Source of the DNA: Cupidesulfovibrio sp000226255
Lineage (GTDB): Bacteria > Desulfobacterota > Desulfovibrionia > Desulfovibrionales > Desulfovibrionaceae
DNA: 64,000 nucleotides
Direction: 5' to 3'
NCBI RefSeq assembly: GCF_003402415.2
Contig: NZ_AP036014.1
Location: forward strand, 3,596,001-3,660,000
The notes under the pieces were generated by a model. The model was not told the DNA's origin and did not search any database. It saw only the letters and a program-made list of their open reading frames with translations. The number at the start of each line of letters is the position of its first letter. The stretch's first letter is position 1. Below, in pieces: positions 1-8,659 of this stretch. Made by a program: the position numbers and the translations under genes.

Positions 1-990
1 GCCCGGCGCATCCACCCAGCGGCCGTTGATGGCTGTTTCCTCCGCCGCCGGAATTTCCCAGTACCCCGCGAAACCCCGGAAGTGGTCCAGCCGCACGATG
101 TCGGCCATGCGCAGGTTGTGCGCCACGCGGCGCACCCACCACGAAAAGCCGTCGCGCCGCAGGGCGTCCCAGTCGTACACCGGGTTGCCCCAGCGCTGGC
201 CCGTGGCGCTGAAATAGTCGGGCGGCACCCCGGCCACGTGGGTGGGGGCGAAATCCGCGTCCAGCCGGAAGTAGCCGGGGTTGGCCCACACGTCGGCGCT
301 GTCGTGGGTGACGTAGATGGGCACGTCGCCCACCAGCCGCACGCCAAGTTCGGTGCACGCGGCCCGCAGGTCGTACCACTGGCGGAAGAACAGGTACTGG
401 CAGAAGCGCACGTGATCGAGGGCTGCGGCCTCTTGCGTGTCCAGCAGGGCCAGGGCGTCCGGGTGGCGGCGGGCAAAGGGCTCATCCCACATGGTCCACG
501 CGGCCCCGCCAAAGCGCTCCTTCAGCACCACGAATCGGGCGTAGTCGTCCAGCCAGTGGGCATTGCCCCGGCAAAAGCGCAGGTAGGCGGTGTCCACGGC
601 CAGTTGATGGCGGTTGCGCTCCCACGCGGCACGCAACAGGGCGCGGCGATGCGCCTCCACGGCCTCGAAGCACACCGACCCCCGTGCTACGTCGCGGAAC
701 TGTTCGGCCCCGGCGTCCACGTCGGCCCAGGAGACGAAGCCTTCCTCGGCCAGCCGTTCCGGACTGACCAGCAGGGTGTTGCCCGCGAAGGCAGAGGGGC
801 TGGAATAGGGCGAATTGCCGATGAAGGTGGACGTGGGCGTCACGGGCAGGAACTGCCACACCGTCTGCCCTGCCCCGGCCAGCAGACGGGCGAAGGCATG
901 CGCGGCCGGGCCCAGGTCGCCCACGCCGAAGGCCGACGGCAATGAGGTGATGTGCAGAAGAAGACCGCTGGCGCGGACCGGACGGGACAT
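1..990 (-). CDS. malQ: 4-alpha-glucanotransferase (amylomaltase), N-terminal 330 residues
   Basis: Transfers alpha-1,4-glucan segments between maltodextrins (GH77 family, cytoplasmic). The ATG at 990 follows the good ribosome site AAGGAG, and the frame stays open to the window edge, so the C-terminal third lies outside. The N-terminus (MSRPVRASGLLLHITSLPS, then FGVGDLGP and WQFLPVTPT) is typical of the family. Further in are GDVPIYV and RLDHFRGF, which carries the nucleophile Asp of GH77, near residue 310. It is the first gene of a minus-strand unit. The upstream gap holds only a minisatellite. The family identity is clear from these motifs. Confidence 0.95.
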   Translation of the reverse strand, partial: MSRPVRASGLLLHITSLPSAFGVGDLGPAAHAFARLLAGAGQTVWQFLPVTPTSTFIGNSPYSSPSAFAGNTLLVSPERLAEEGFVSWADVDAGAEQFRDVARGSVCFEAVEAHRRALLRAAWERNRHQLAVDTAYLRFCRGNAHWLDDYARFVVLKERFGGAAWTMWDEPFARRHPDALALLDTQEAAALDHVRFCQYLFFRQWYDLRAACTELGVRLVGDVPIYVTHDSADVWANPGYFRLDADFAPTHVAGVPPDYFSATGQRWGNPVYDWDALRRDGFSWWVRRVAHNLRMADIVRLDHFRGFAGYWEIPAAEETAINGRWVDAPG

Positions 991-1093
991 GCGCGTGCTC
1001 CTTGAAAGATGTGCGGCGGCGATGCGCGCGGGGCGGCGCGGGATGGGACGGCGTGCGGAAAGGCCGGGCGGACCGACGGACCGGGACGAACAA

Positions 1094-1168
1094 GGGCGAA
1101 CCGGGGCGAACCGGCGAACCGGGGCGAACCGGCGAACCGGCGGACCGGCGGACCGGCGAACCGGGCCG
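1094..1168. repeat. GC-rich minisatellite in the malQ / GNAT gap
   Basis: A run of imperfect direct repeats built from CGAACCGG and CGGACCGG units, some extended to CGAACCGGGG. It sits in the 346-bp space between malQ and the acetyltransferase gene. The small ORFs that cross it on both strands are repeat artefacts rich in Arg, Thr and Gly. I see no other gene, and no obvious terminator, in this gap. Confidence 0.8.
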
Positions 1169-1336
1169 ACTGCGCACGGCAGGCCATTACCGACCGATGT
1201 TACCCACTGCAACGCTAGCATGAACGGAAACCGCGCGCCATGCGCCTAGACGGCGCAGGGCCGGGAGGCGGGACACTGGGCGGGGAGCCGGGCGGGGCTG
1301 GCTGGAACTGCCTCGCCCAAGCCCATCCGCAAGACG

Positions 1337-2260
1337 TCAACGCCGCACGCGGTACCAGTATCCGTAGGTGGTGGCGAAACCCAGCCCCTCGTACAGCACG
1401 CGGGCAGGCGTGTTGCCCTGCCCCACCTGAAGCCACGCCGTGCGCGCCCCGTCCTGCCGGGCGTCACCCAGCATGGCGGAAACCAGCCGACGGCCCAGTC
1501 CCTGCCGACGCAGGTCCGGGTGCGCCACCACGGCGAAGATGCCGTAGTCGTCGCCGGTGCGCACGCCGAGCCCGCACACGGCGGGCTGTCCGTCCACGCG
1601 CAGCAGCCACGTCTGCCCGGCGGGACCAAGGGTGGCCAGCAGCTCGCGCAGGACCGGATTCACGGCGGCATCGCCGGTGCGTCCCCGCAACGCGCCCTCC
1701 GCCGCCAGCCACGTGGCATGGTCAACGATGGCGCACGGTCGGTTCGGCAAGGGGGTGTTGCCGGGCCGCGTTACGACGGCATGGCATGACGCGAGCGGGC
1801 AGCCCGGCCAGCCCGCCAGATCCAGTTCCTGCACCAGCGTGGGGTCGGTGGCGCTGTACCCCCTGGACGCCAGCACCGGATCAAGGCCGCCCACTCCCGG
1901 CGGCCCCTGCCCTTCCAGCGGCTCCGGCAACCGGAACTGCGGCGGCAGGCCGCGCGCGGCGAACCATGCCTCGGCATCGCGGACATGCCCTTCGCTCCAC
2001 GTCACGCCCGCACCCGGCATCACCAGCGGCACGCCGCTGTTGATGCGCATGGAATAGCCCCCGGCCGCGCGCAACAGCAGATGCCCCCGCCGCTCTTCCT
2101 CCAGCGCGGGCCATGCGGCGAAGCAGGCCGCCTCCAGCCGCAGGCAGCGGGCCAGCCGCATGGAATGGCCCGCGCACGCGGCGGCCACCTCGAAGGTGAA
2201 GGGCTGGCGATACGCGCCGCCGTGCCCGGTTGACGGATGCTCTGTGTCTGCGGAAGCCAT
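1337..2260 (-). CDS. GNAT family N-acetyltransferase
   Basis: Acetyl-CoA-dependent acetyltransferase of unknown substrate, about 307 residues. The C-terminal half is a GNAT fold: a strand ending YGIFAVVAHPDL, then the acetyl-CoA loop RRQGLGRRLVSAML, and the late motif VLYEGLGFATTYGYWYRVRR. The N-terminal half is a diverged domain that could be a second degenerate GNAT fold. The start at 2260 (MASADT) is chosen because AGGGG sits about 7 nt upstream; ATGs at 2266 and 2293 are alternatives with poorer spacing. It lies about 100 bp downstream of sppA on the same strand and may be co-transcribed. The substrate cannot be told from sequence. Confidence 0.85.
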   Translation of the reverse strand: MASADTEHPSTGHGGAYRQPFTFEVAAACAGHSMRLARCLRLEAACFAAWPALEEERRGHLLLRAAGGYSMRINSGVPLVMPGAGVTWSEGHVRDAEAWFAARGLPPQFRLPEPLEGQGPPGVGGLDPVLASRGYSATDPTLVQELDLAGWPGCPLASCHAVVTRPGNTPLPNRPCAIVDHATWLAAEGALRGRTGDAAVNPVLRELLATLGPAGQTWLLRVDGQPAVCGLGVRTGDDYGIFAVVAHPDLRRQGLGRRLVSAMLGDARQDGARTAWLQVGQGNTPARVLYEGLGFATTYGYWYRVRR

Positions 2261-2361
2261 GTTCATTCCCCTGCGCCCATTCCGACGCTCCAAAACGAAA
2301 GCCCCTGCGGCGTGGGCGGCAGGGGTTGCAGTTCAGCGGAAGCGGACAACACCCGCGTTGC

Positions 2362-3255
2362 TCAATACACGTACATGAAGCCGGGCGTACCCACCCGCGA
2401 CGCCGGTTGCAGGTCCAGCACCGACTCCAGCGCGTCGCGCAGCCACGACGAGGGCTTGGGCTGTTCCACCAGCACCGGGCGTTCGGCAATGCCGCACAGC
2501 TGCAGCAGGTCGGTCAGGGCCATGTCCATGCCGCCCAGGGCATCCACCAGGCCCAGTTCGTGGGCCTGCCGCCCGGTCAGAGCCCGGCCGTCGGCCACGG
2601 CGCGCACCTTTTCCACGGGCAGGTTGCGCGAATTGGCCACCTCGGTCACGAACTGGTCGTACATGTCCATGACCAGGGCTTGCAGGTACTCGCGCTCCTG
2701 CGGGGTCATGGCCCGGAAGGGGGAACCCGCGTCCTTCATGTCGCCGGAAACCAGGGTCTGCCGGGCCAGGCCCAGTTTGTCCATGAGTCCCTGCATGTTG
2801 GGCAGTTCCATCTTCACGCCGATGGAGCCGGTGAGGGTGGCGGGGTTGGCGATGATGCGGCTGGCCCCCAGCGAAATGTAGTAGCCGCCCGACGCGGCCA
2901 CGGTGCCCATGGAAACCACCACCGGCTTCACGCGCGCCATGCGGCGCACCGCCTCCAGCAGTTCCTGCGACGCGGCCACGCCGCCGCCGGGCGAATCCAC
3001 CCGCAGCAGCACGCCGCGCACCGTGGGGTCTTCGCGCAGCTTGTCCATCCAGCCGACCGTCTTCGTGATGTCGGCGATCATGCCTTCCACGCGCACCACC
3101 CCGACGCGCGGGCCCGCGAACGGGCCCGCATCGCCGGTGAAATGGCGCAAGGCGGCCGAAGCCCCCATGAAGAGGGCAACGGCCGCCATAATGAGCAGGA
3201 ATCCGAAGATGAACGGATGCCGCTGGCTGAAGGAGGGTCTAGCTGTCGGAAGCAT
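2362..3255 (-). CDS. sppA: Signal peptide peptidase SppA (short form)
   Basis: Membrane-anchored serine protease that degrades cleaved signal peptides; 297 residues, the size of the single-domain SppA of Bacillus rather than the double-length E. coli protein. One transmembrane helix lies at about residues 14-37. The catalytic Ser is residue 122 in TVAASGGYY and the likely general-base Lys is residue 174 in SGDMKDAGSP, a spacing of 52 that matches Ser147/Lys199 of B. subtilis SppA. The start overlaps the last 17 nt of rpsA, so translation is probably coupled to the ribosomal protein gene. This rpsA-sppA linkage suggests one transcript. Confidence 0.93.
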   Translation of the reverse strand: MLPTARPSFSQRHPFIFGFLLIMAAVALFMGASAALRHFTGDAGPFAGPRVGVVRVEGMIADITKTVGWMDKLREDPTVRGVLLRVDSPGGGVAASQELLEAVRRMARVKPVVVSMGTVAASGGYYISLGASRIIANPATLTGSIGVKMELPNMQGLMDKLGLARQTLVSGDMKDAGSPFRAMTPQEREYLQALVMDMYDQFVTEVANSRNLPVEKVRAVADGRALTGRQAHELGLVDALGGMDMALTDLLQLCGIAERPVLVEQPKPSSWLRDALESVLDLQPASRVGTPGFMYVY

Positions 3256-4972
3256 CCTCTTCCAGCTTCTGCTTCAGCAGGTCACCAAGGTTCTGGCCGC
3301 CCGTATCGGCGGGACCGGCGCGGAATTCCTTGGGCTTGCGACGTTCTTCCTCGTCCTTGAGCTGCTTGATGGACAGCCCGAGGCGGCGTTCTTCGGCGGA
3401 GACGTGGATGACCTTGGCCTGGATGACCACGCCTTCCTTGAACATCTCGGAGGGCGACTTGATCTTCTTCTGGCTGATTTCGGAGACGTGGACCAGGCCT
3501 TCAATGCCTTCTTCCACTTCAACGAACAGGCCGAAGTCGGTGATGTTGGTCACCGTGCCTTCGATCAGGCCGCCAACCGGGTAGCGCGAGGGCACGTGGG
3601 TCCACGGGTCTTCGGTCAGCTGCTTGATGCCGAGGGTGAACTTTTCGTTCTCCTGATCGACGGTCAGCACCTTGGCCTGCACCACGTCGCCGGTCTTGAA
3701 CACTTCGTTGGGATGGCGGATCTTCTTGGTCCAGCTGATGTCGGACACGTGGATCAGGCCGTCGATGCCGTCCTCGATGCCGATGAACATGCCGAACTCG
3801 GTGATGTTCTTGATCACGCCTTCAAGGATGGTGCCTTCGGGGTACTTCTCGGCCACCACTTCCCACGGGTTCGGCTTGACCTGCTTCATGCCGAGGGAGA
3901 TGCGCTTCTTGTCCTGGTCCACGCCGAGGATGACCACTTCCACTTCGTCGCCCACGCGCACCATCTGCGACGGGTGACGCAGCTTGCGGGTCCACGACAT
4001 TTCGGAGATGTGGACAAGGCCTTCCACGCCGGCTTCCAGCTCGACGAACGCGCCGTAGTCGACAAGGTTGGTCACGCGGCCCTGAAGCTTGGCGCCTTCG
4101 GGGTACTTGGCGGTGATGTCCTGCCACGGGTCGGCCACCAGCTGCTTCATGCCCAGCGACACCTTCTGGTTGTCGCGGTCGAAGGAGAGAACCTTCAGCT
4201 GCAGTTCCTGGCCAAGGGCGACCAGTTCCTTCGGGTGACGGATGCGCTTCCAGGACATGTCGGTGATGTGCAGCAGGCCGTCCAGCCCGCCAAGGTCCAC
4301 GAACACGCCGTATTCGGTGATGTTCTTGGCCTTGCCGGTGACGATCTGACCCTCTTCGAGGGTGCGCAGCAGATCCTGACGCTTGGAATCGCGTTCCTCT
4401 TCAAGCAGGACGCGGCGGGAAACGATGACGTTGCTGCGCCGACGGTTGATCTTGAGAACACGGAATTCGTATTCCTGGTTGACCAGCGCGTCCATGTCGG
4501 GGACGGGGCGCAGGTCCACGTGCGAACCGGGCAGGAAGGCTTCGACGCCGCCGAGATCGACGGTGTAGCCGCCCTTGATGCGACGCACGATGCGGCCGGT
4601 GATGACCCCGTTGTTTTCCTGAATCTCTTCGAGCTTGTCGAAGAGCTGCATGCGCTTGGCCTTCTCGAAGGACAGGGTGATGGTGCCTTCCATCTCGTTC
4701 TTGCGAACGACGAAGACGTCCACCTTGTCGCCCACGGCGATGTTGACCTTGCCGGTGCTGTCCCTGAACTCGGAAGCGGAAATCTGCCCTTCGGACTTGA
4801 AGTTCACGTCGATGAGAACGCTGTCCTCATCCACGCGAACCACCTCGCCCTTGATGATCGACCCTTCTTCAAGGTCGCCGAAATCGGAGCTGAGGTAATT
4901 CTCGAGGGCGCTCTCGAAACTCAGATCCATTTCAAGAGCGGCGTTTTCCATGTTTTCGGGGGTTGCTGTCAT
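3239..4972 (-). CDS. rpsA: 30S ribosomal protein S1
   Basis: Binds mRNA on the small ribosomal subunit and promotes initiation on structured leaders. At 577 residues it is close to the 557 of E. coli S1, with six consecutive S1 OB-fold repeats recognisable by GxVxxITxxGxFVxxxxxxxGLLHxSxxS-like signatures (for example GLLHITDMSW, GLVHISEMSW, GLIHVSDISW, GLVHVSEIS). The ATG at 4972 has the strong site GGAGG 7 nt upstream. A promoter-like pair lies at 5025-5053. sppA overlaps its 3' end. The acidic N-terminus (LEMDLSFESALENYL) is typical of bacterial S1. Confidence 0.98.
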   Translation of the reverse strand: MTATPENMENAALEMDLSFESALENYLSSDFGDLEEGSIIKGEVVRVDEDSVLIDVNFKSEGQISASEFRDSTGKVNIAVGDKVDVFVVRKNEMEGTITLSFEKAKRMQLFDKLEEIQENNGVITGRIVRRIKGGYTVDLGGVEAFLPGSHVDLRPVPDMDALVNQEYEFRVLKINRRRSNVIVSRRVLLEEERDSKRQDLLRTLEEGQIVTGKAKNITEYGVFVDLGGLDGLLHITDMSWKRIRHPKELVALGQELQLKVLSFDRDNQKVSLGMKQLVADPWQDITAKYPEGAKLQGRVTNLVDYGAFVELEAGVEGLVHISEMSWTRKLRHPSQMVRVGDEVEVVILGVDQDKKRISLGMKQVKPNPWEVVAEKYPEGTILEGVIKNITEFGMFIGIEDGIDGLIHVSDISWTKKIRHPNEVFKTGDVVQAKVLTVDQENEKFTLGIKQLTEDPWTHVPSRYPVGGLIEGTVTNITDFGLFVEVEEGIEGLVHVSEISQKKIKSPSEMFKEGVVIQAKVIHVSAEERRLGLSIKQLKDEEERRKPKEFRAGPADTGGQNLGDLLKQKLEEDASDS

Positions 4973-5024
4973 ACGTTTCCTCCAACCGACGCAAATTTTC
5001 CCGCCCTAATGCGCGGGATTGGTC

Positions 5025-5053
5025 TGCATAGCAGAATGCCCTGGGAATGACAA
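5025..5053 (-). promoter_or_regulatory. Probable sigma-70 promoter of rpsA-sppA
   Basis: On the minus strand TTGTCA is followed after exactly 17 nt by TATGCA, about 55 nt before the rpsA ATG. The leader between them contains a short CCCGC/GCGGG hairpin. The rest of the 309-bp gap between rpsA and the divergent small membrane protein gene shows no other clear signal. This is a consensus match only, with no experimental support. Confidence 0.55.
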
Positions 5054-5281
5054 CCGCGCGGGCAATGGCGGGCGGGAGCGGACGGAGAAACAGGACGGCC
5101 GGGGTGGGACCCCCTTGGGAAGGGCGTCACCCCGCCCGCCTCCCGCAGTCCCCACTTGACGCCACCCGCCCGGCATGCCAACCAAAAAATCCCACGGCGG
5201 GGGTACGCTTTCTCAAGCCGACCCGCCGGGGACCACCGCAACACCACGACACCCCCGGACCACTCCGGCAGGAGGCCGACC

Positions 5282-5617
5282 ATGTACGCCATCAACTATC
5301 TGCTGAACCTGTGCGGCATCGCCATGCTGGCCGGGGCCGCCTTCAACTGGCTGCGCTGGCGCTCGGGCAACCGGGCGGCGGGCATCCGCGCGCGCAGCCT
5401 GGCCGTGGGCGGGGCCATGCTGCTGGTGTTCGGCAACCTGGTGTCGCCCATCGAACCCAAGGTGGAGCAGCCGGCAAACGCCACTACGCCGGTCACGCAG
5501 TCGCAGACGGCGCAGCCCCAGGCCGCGCCCCAGCCCGTTGCGCCCGTTACCCCGGACCAGCCCGCCGTTCCAGCCCCGTCGCCCCAGCCGGAACAACCCG
5601 CCCAGCCCGCCAAATAA
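5282..5617 (+). CDS. Small membrane protein with Pro/Ala/Gln-rich tail
   Basis: Unrecognised 111-residue protein. Residues 1-20 and about 38-52 are hydrophobic and probably span the membrane, with a short Arg-rich loop (WLRWRSGNRAAGIRARS) between them. From about residue 60 the tail is low-complexity Pro, Gln, Ala and Thr. The ATG at 5282 is preceded by AGGAGG at good spacing, and the ORF is followed by a strong hairpin, so the gene looks real. It is divergent from rpsA and convergent with rdgB. The tail resembles a periplasmic spacer, but no function can be assigned. Confidence 0.75.
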   Translation: MYAINYLLNLCGIAMLAGAAFNWLRWRSGNRAAGIRARSLAVGGAMLLVFGNLVSPIEPKVEQPANATTPVTQSQTAQPQAAPQPVAPVTPDQPAVPAPSPQPEQPAQPAK

Positions 5618-5689
5618 GCGGCACTCCGGGCGCGGCCCGCATGCCGGACAGCCTGACCGGCCACCCGCAGCCTTTCCGAAAAACCAGAA

Positions 5690-5728
5690 GCCCCGCGATG
5701 TTCCGGATAAGCCGGAACGTCGCGGGGC
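5690..5728. terminator. Hairpin between convergent genes
   Basis: A 17-bp stem with one G-T pair and a 5-nt loop (arms begin GCCCCGCGA and end TCGCGGGGC). On the minus strand it is followed by CTTCTGGTTTTTC, on the plus strand by CGTCGTTTGG. It lies between the small membrane protein gene and the convergent rdgB and probably stops transcription from both sides. Confidence 0.8.
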
Positions 5729-5763
5729 GTCGTTTGGTGCGGACGGAGGCGAAAGTACCTGGA

Positions 5764-6408
5764 CTAGCCCTTGCCCCCCGCGAAGGCGGGCCACAATTCC
5801 AGCAGGCGGCGCAGGGCCTTGCCCCGGTGGCTGCGGGCGTTCTTTTCGTCGCGGGTCAGGGTGGCGGCGGTGCGGCCCAGTTCCGGGTCGAAGAACAGCG
5901 GGTCGTAGCCGAAGCCGTTGTCGCCCTGCGGGGCGGCGGCCACGCGGCCTTCCCAGGCCCCGGCGGCGGTGATGTGGCGGCCGTCCGGGGCGCAGGCGGC
6001 GATGACCGAGCGGAAGCGGGCCGTGCGTTGCGCATCCGGCACGCCGGACAGGGCGGCCAGCAGCTTCTCGTTGTTGCGGGCGTCGGTGGCGGGCACGCCG
6101 TCTTCTGCGGAATAGCGGGCGGAATACACGCCCGGCGCGCCGCCCAGGGCGTCCACCTCGAGTCCGGAATCATCGGCCACGGCGATGCGGCCGGTCAGTT
6201 CGGCCACGGTGCGCGCCTTCAGCAGGGCGTTTTCCTCGAAGGTGACACCGGTTTCCTCGATCTCGCCGATCTCGGGGTAGGCATCCAGGCCGACCACGGT
6301 GACGCCGGTATCGCGCAGCATGTCGTTGAGTTCACGTATCTTGCCCGCGTTGCGGGTGGCCAGCACGATGACGGCGGTGTCGCCGATGGTGTTCGAAGCG
6401 GTGGTCAT
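5764..6408 (-). CDS. rdgB: Non-canonical purine NTP pyrophosphatase (RdgB/HAM1)
   Basis: Hydrolyses ITP, dITP and XTP to monophosphates, keeping deaminated purines out of nucleic acids. The 214-residue product shows the family landmarks: VLATRNAGKIREL at the N-terminus (nucleotide-binding SxNxxK-type loop), GVTFEENALLKA, VADDSGLEVDALGGAPGVYS, and C-terminal GFGYDPLFF and KNARSHRGKALRRL. The start at 6408 (MTTASN) is chosen over the upstream ATG at 6474 because it gives the usual length. Next upstream on the same strand is the sensor kinase gene, 163 bp away. Confidence 0.95.
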   Translation of the reverse strand: MTTASNTIGDTAVIVLATRNAGKIRELNDMLRDTGVTVVGLDAYPEIGEIEETGVTFEENALLKARTVAELTGRIAVADDSGLEVDALGGAPGVYSARYSAEDGVPATDARNNEKLLAALSGVPDAQRTARFRSVIAACAPDGRHITAAGAWEGRVAAAPQGDNGFGYDPLFFDPELGRTAATLTRDEKNARSHRGKALRRLLELWPAFAGGKG

Positions 6409-6570
6409 GGTGTGTCGAGGGTCGGGTTCGGGTTCAGGGTTGGGGTGGCGGCGGGTGATGCCCGCGCTGTGCAACGGATGCGCGGCGCATTGTGCGGAAG
6501 AATCGCCCCGGAGGCAAGAGAGCGCGGCAAGCGGCGGCTTGGCTACGGGCGGTTATGCGGCGCGGCGCGC

Positions 6571-8382
6571 CTACCCCTTCAGTCCCTCGCCCGCCGGGTC
6601 GTCCCGTGCCGGGGCCGCCTGTTCGGGCACGGCCAGCAGCGGTTGCAGGCGCAAGGTGATGGTGGTGCCCTTGCCCACCTGGCTTTGCAGGTCCACCTGG
6701 CCACCCATTTCCTCGATGATCTTGCGGCTCATGGCCAGGCCGATGCCCGCGCCCTTTTCCTTGGTGGAAAAGAACGGGCTGAATATCTTGTCGTGCAGGT
6801 CCGCCGGAATGCCCACGCCCGTGTCCTCCACGGCGATGTGCACGTACTGCGGGGTCATGCCGGTGCGCACGGTCAGGCGGCCGCCGTCGGGCATGGCCTC
6901 CTGCGCGTTCTTGACGAGATTGATCAGGCATTGCTTGAGCATTTCGCCGTCGCCGCGCGCCTTGGGAATATCGAGGGCCAGTTGCAGGTCGATTTCGATG
7001 CGCCGCTGGTCGAAGCCGATGCCCATCAATTCCATGGTCTGGCGGGCCAGCAGGTTCAGGTCCACCTCGCCGGTGCGGGGCGAGGTGGGCCGCGCGAAGT
7101 TGAGGATGGACTTCAGGATGGTGTCCAGCCGCCGCGATTCCTCCAGGATCACCTGCACCTTGCCGCGCGCGGCATCGTCCAGCGAGGGCGAGCGCAGCAG
7201 CGAATTGGCGAAGCCCCCGATGGCGAACAGCGGGTTGCGAATCTCGTGCGCCACATAGGTGGAAAGTTCGCCGATGGCGGCCATCTTCTCCGCCTGTTGC
7301 AGGCGGATTTCCATGTTGGTGCGGTTGGTGATGTCGCGCCGCATCTCGATGACCCGCGTCATGCGGCCCGTCTCGTCGGTGACGGGGTAGGTGTATACCC
7401 TGAAATACTGCACCCGCCCGTCTTCGTTGACCTTGGTGTGGATGCGTTCGGCCTTGCGCCCGGTGGTCACCGTTTCCTTGAAGGTGCAGCCCCCGTGCTG
7501 GGGCGGACAGCAGAAGGACGGCCCGTCGAGCTGCCAGCAGCAGGTGCCTATCCAGTCGTCCTTGGAACCGCCCTTGCGTTGCAGGATATTGCGGTTCAGG
7601 TCCACGATGCGGCCTTCGGTGTCCAGCAGCAGGATGTCCTCGTCCACCTGGTCGATGAGCGTGGCGAACAGGTCGCGCGCCTCGCGCAGGTGCAGGTTGC
7701 AGGTGGAACACAGCTTTTCCGAGGCCAGCATTTCCCACACCCACAGCGCGCCGCCCGCGTCCAGCAGCGAGACGCCGGCGGGGACCGCCGCGCGCAGGTC
7801 GGCCATGTGGCGGCCGTCATCGGACAGGTCGAGCACCATGCGCAGGTCGGGCAGGGCCGCGAACAGGGCGGCGGCGGAATCGAAGCGGGGCGCGCCGCCG
7901 GGATCGGGGGGGACGGGCGGCAGACCCGCGCGGGCTTCAAGGATGGCGAAGTTGATGGCGGACTGGCTTGCGCCGGGGCCGGGGGGCGGAACATCGTCGC
8001 CAAGGCCGGGGGGCTGGCAGGCGTGTTGCGCCAGTTCCTCGTGGTCCTGTTCGGTCAGCAGCAGGCCCGCCAGCCGCACCCACGGAAAGCCCCGCAGAAA
8101 ATCCGGCCTGCGCAGCAGCCCGGCCACCGGACGCAAGGCGCGCCCCACGCCCGCCAGCGCCACGGGAAAGGGGCGGCGCGGCGGCGCGGCCTGGTCGTGC
8201 GGGTCAGCTGCCGCCATCAATGGGCCGGACTGTCCTGATTGACCGGCAAGGCCAGACGGGACGCAGGACATGCACGCCGGGCCGCAATCCGGGCAGCCCG
8301 GCGCGGCGCGGGGTGGTTCTTCGCCTGTTTCCGGTGCGGTGGGGGGCGATGCGGGCGGGCCGGGGAAGGGCTGCGTGGTCAT
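6571..8382 (-). CDS. PAS-containing sensor histidine kinase with Cys clusters
   Basis: Cytoplasmic two-component sensor kinase of 603 residues with no transmembrane segment. The N-terminus has a CPDCGPACMSC cluster at about 30-40. A second cluster, LCSTCNLH, lies near 225, and the following PAS domain holds TCCWQLDGPSFCCPPQHGGC. The DHp H-box is TYVAHEIRNPLFAIGGF (His about 379). The ATPase domain is intact, with N-box INLVKNAQEAM, G1 VEDTGVGIP, F-box FSPFFSTKEKG and G2 GIGLAMS. The start at 8382 is preceded by AAGGAG. The number of Cys residues suggests metal or redox sensing, which is inference. No response regulator gene is adjacent. Confidence 0.9.
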   Translation of the reverse strand: MTTQPFPGPPASPPTAPETGEEPPRAAPGCPDCGPACMSCVPSGLAGQSGQSGPLMAAADPHDQAAPPRRPFPVALAGVGRALRPVAGLLRRPDFLRGFPWVRLAGLLLTEQDHEELAQHACQPPGLGDDVPPPGPGASQSAINFAILEARAGLPPVPPDPGGAPRFDSAAALFAALPDLRMVLDLSDDGRHMADLRAAVPAGVSLLDAGGALWVWEMLASEKLCSTCNLHLREARDLFATLIDQVDEDILLLDTEGRIVDLNRNILQRKGGSKDDWIGTCCWQLDGPSFCCPPQHGGCTFKETVTTGRKAERIHTKVNEDGRVQYFRVYTYPVTDETGRMTRVIEMRRDITNRTNMEIRLQQAEKMAAIGELSTYVAHEIRNPLFAIGGFANSLLRSPSLDDAARGKVQVILEESRRLDTILKSILNFARPTSPRTGEVDLNLLARQTMELMGIGFDQRRIEIDLQLALDIPKARGDGEMLKQCLINLVKNAQEAMPDGGRLTVRTGMTPQYVHIAVEDTGVGIPADLHDKIFSPFFSTKEKGAGIGLAMSRKIIEEMGGQVDLQSQVGKGTTITLRLQPLLAVPEQAAPARDDPAGEGLKG

Positions 8383-8659
8383 GCGGGGCTCCTTGGTCCG
8401 AACTGCGGGGACTGCCGGAACGGCGGGGGCGGCAGGGGCGGCCATGGCCGACGGACATCATGCGGGCGCGGGGCCGGGGTTCCGGCGGGGGCTTGCGCGC
8501 GGCGCGCATTGCGGGTACGCGGCACCCAGCACCACGCCGTCCGCAACATTCCGCCCTCGCTGGGTCGGGGGGCGTGGGCGCGGCTTCCGTGGCACGGGCA
8601 TGTGCCGCCACGGGCGCACGCGGTACCTTCCATCTTTTCCATACCCGGAACGCCATCCA

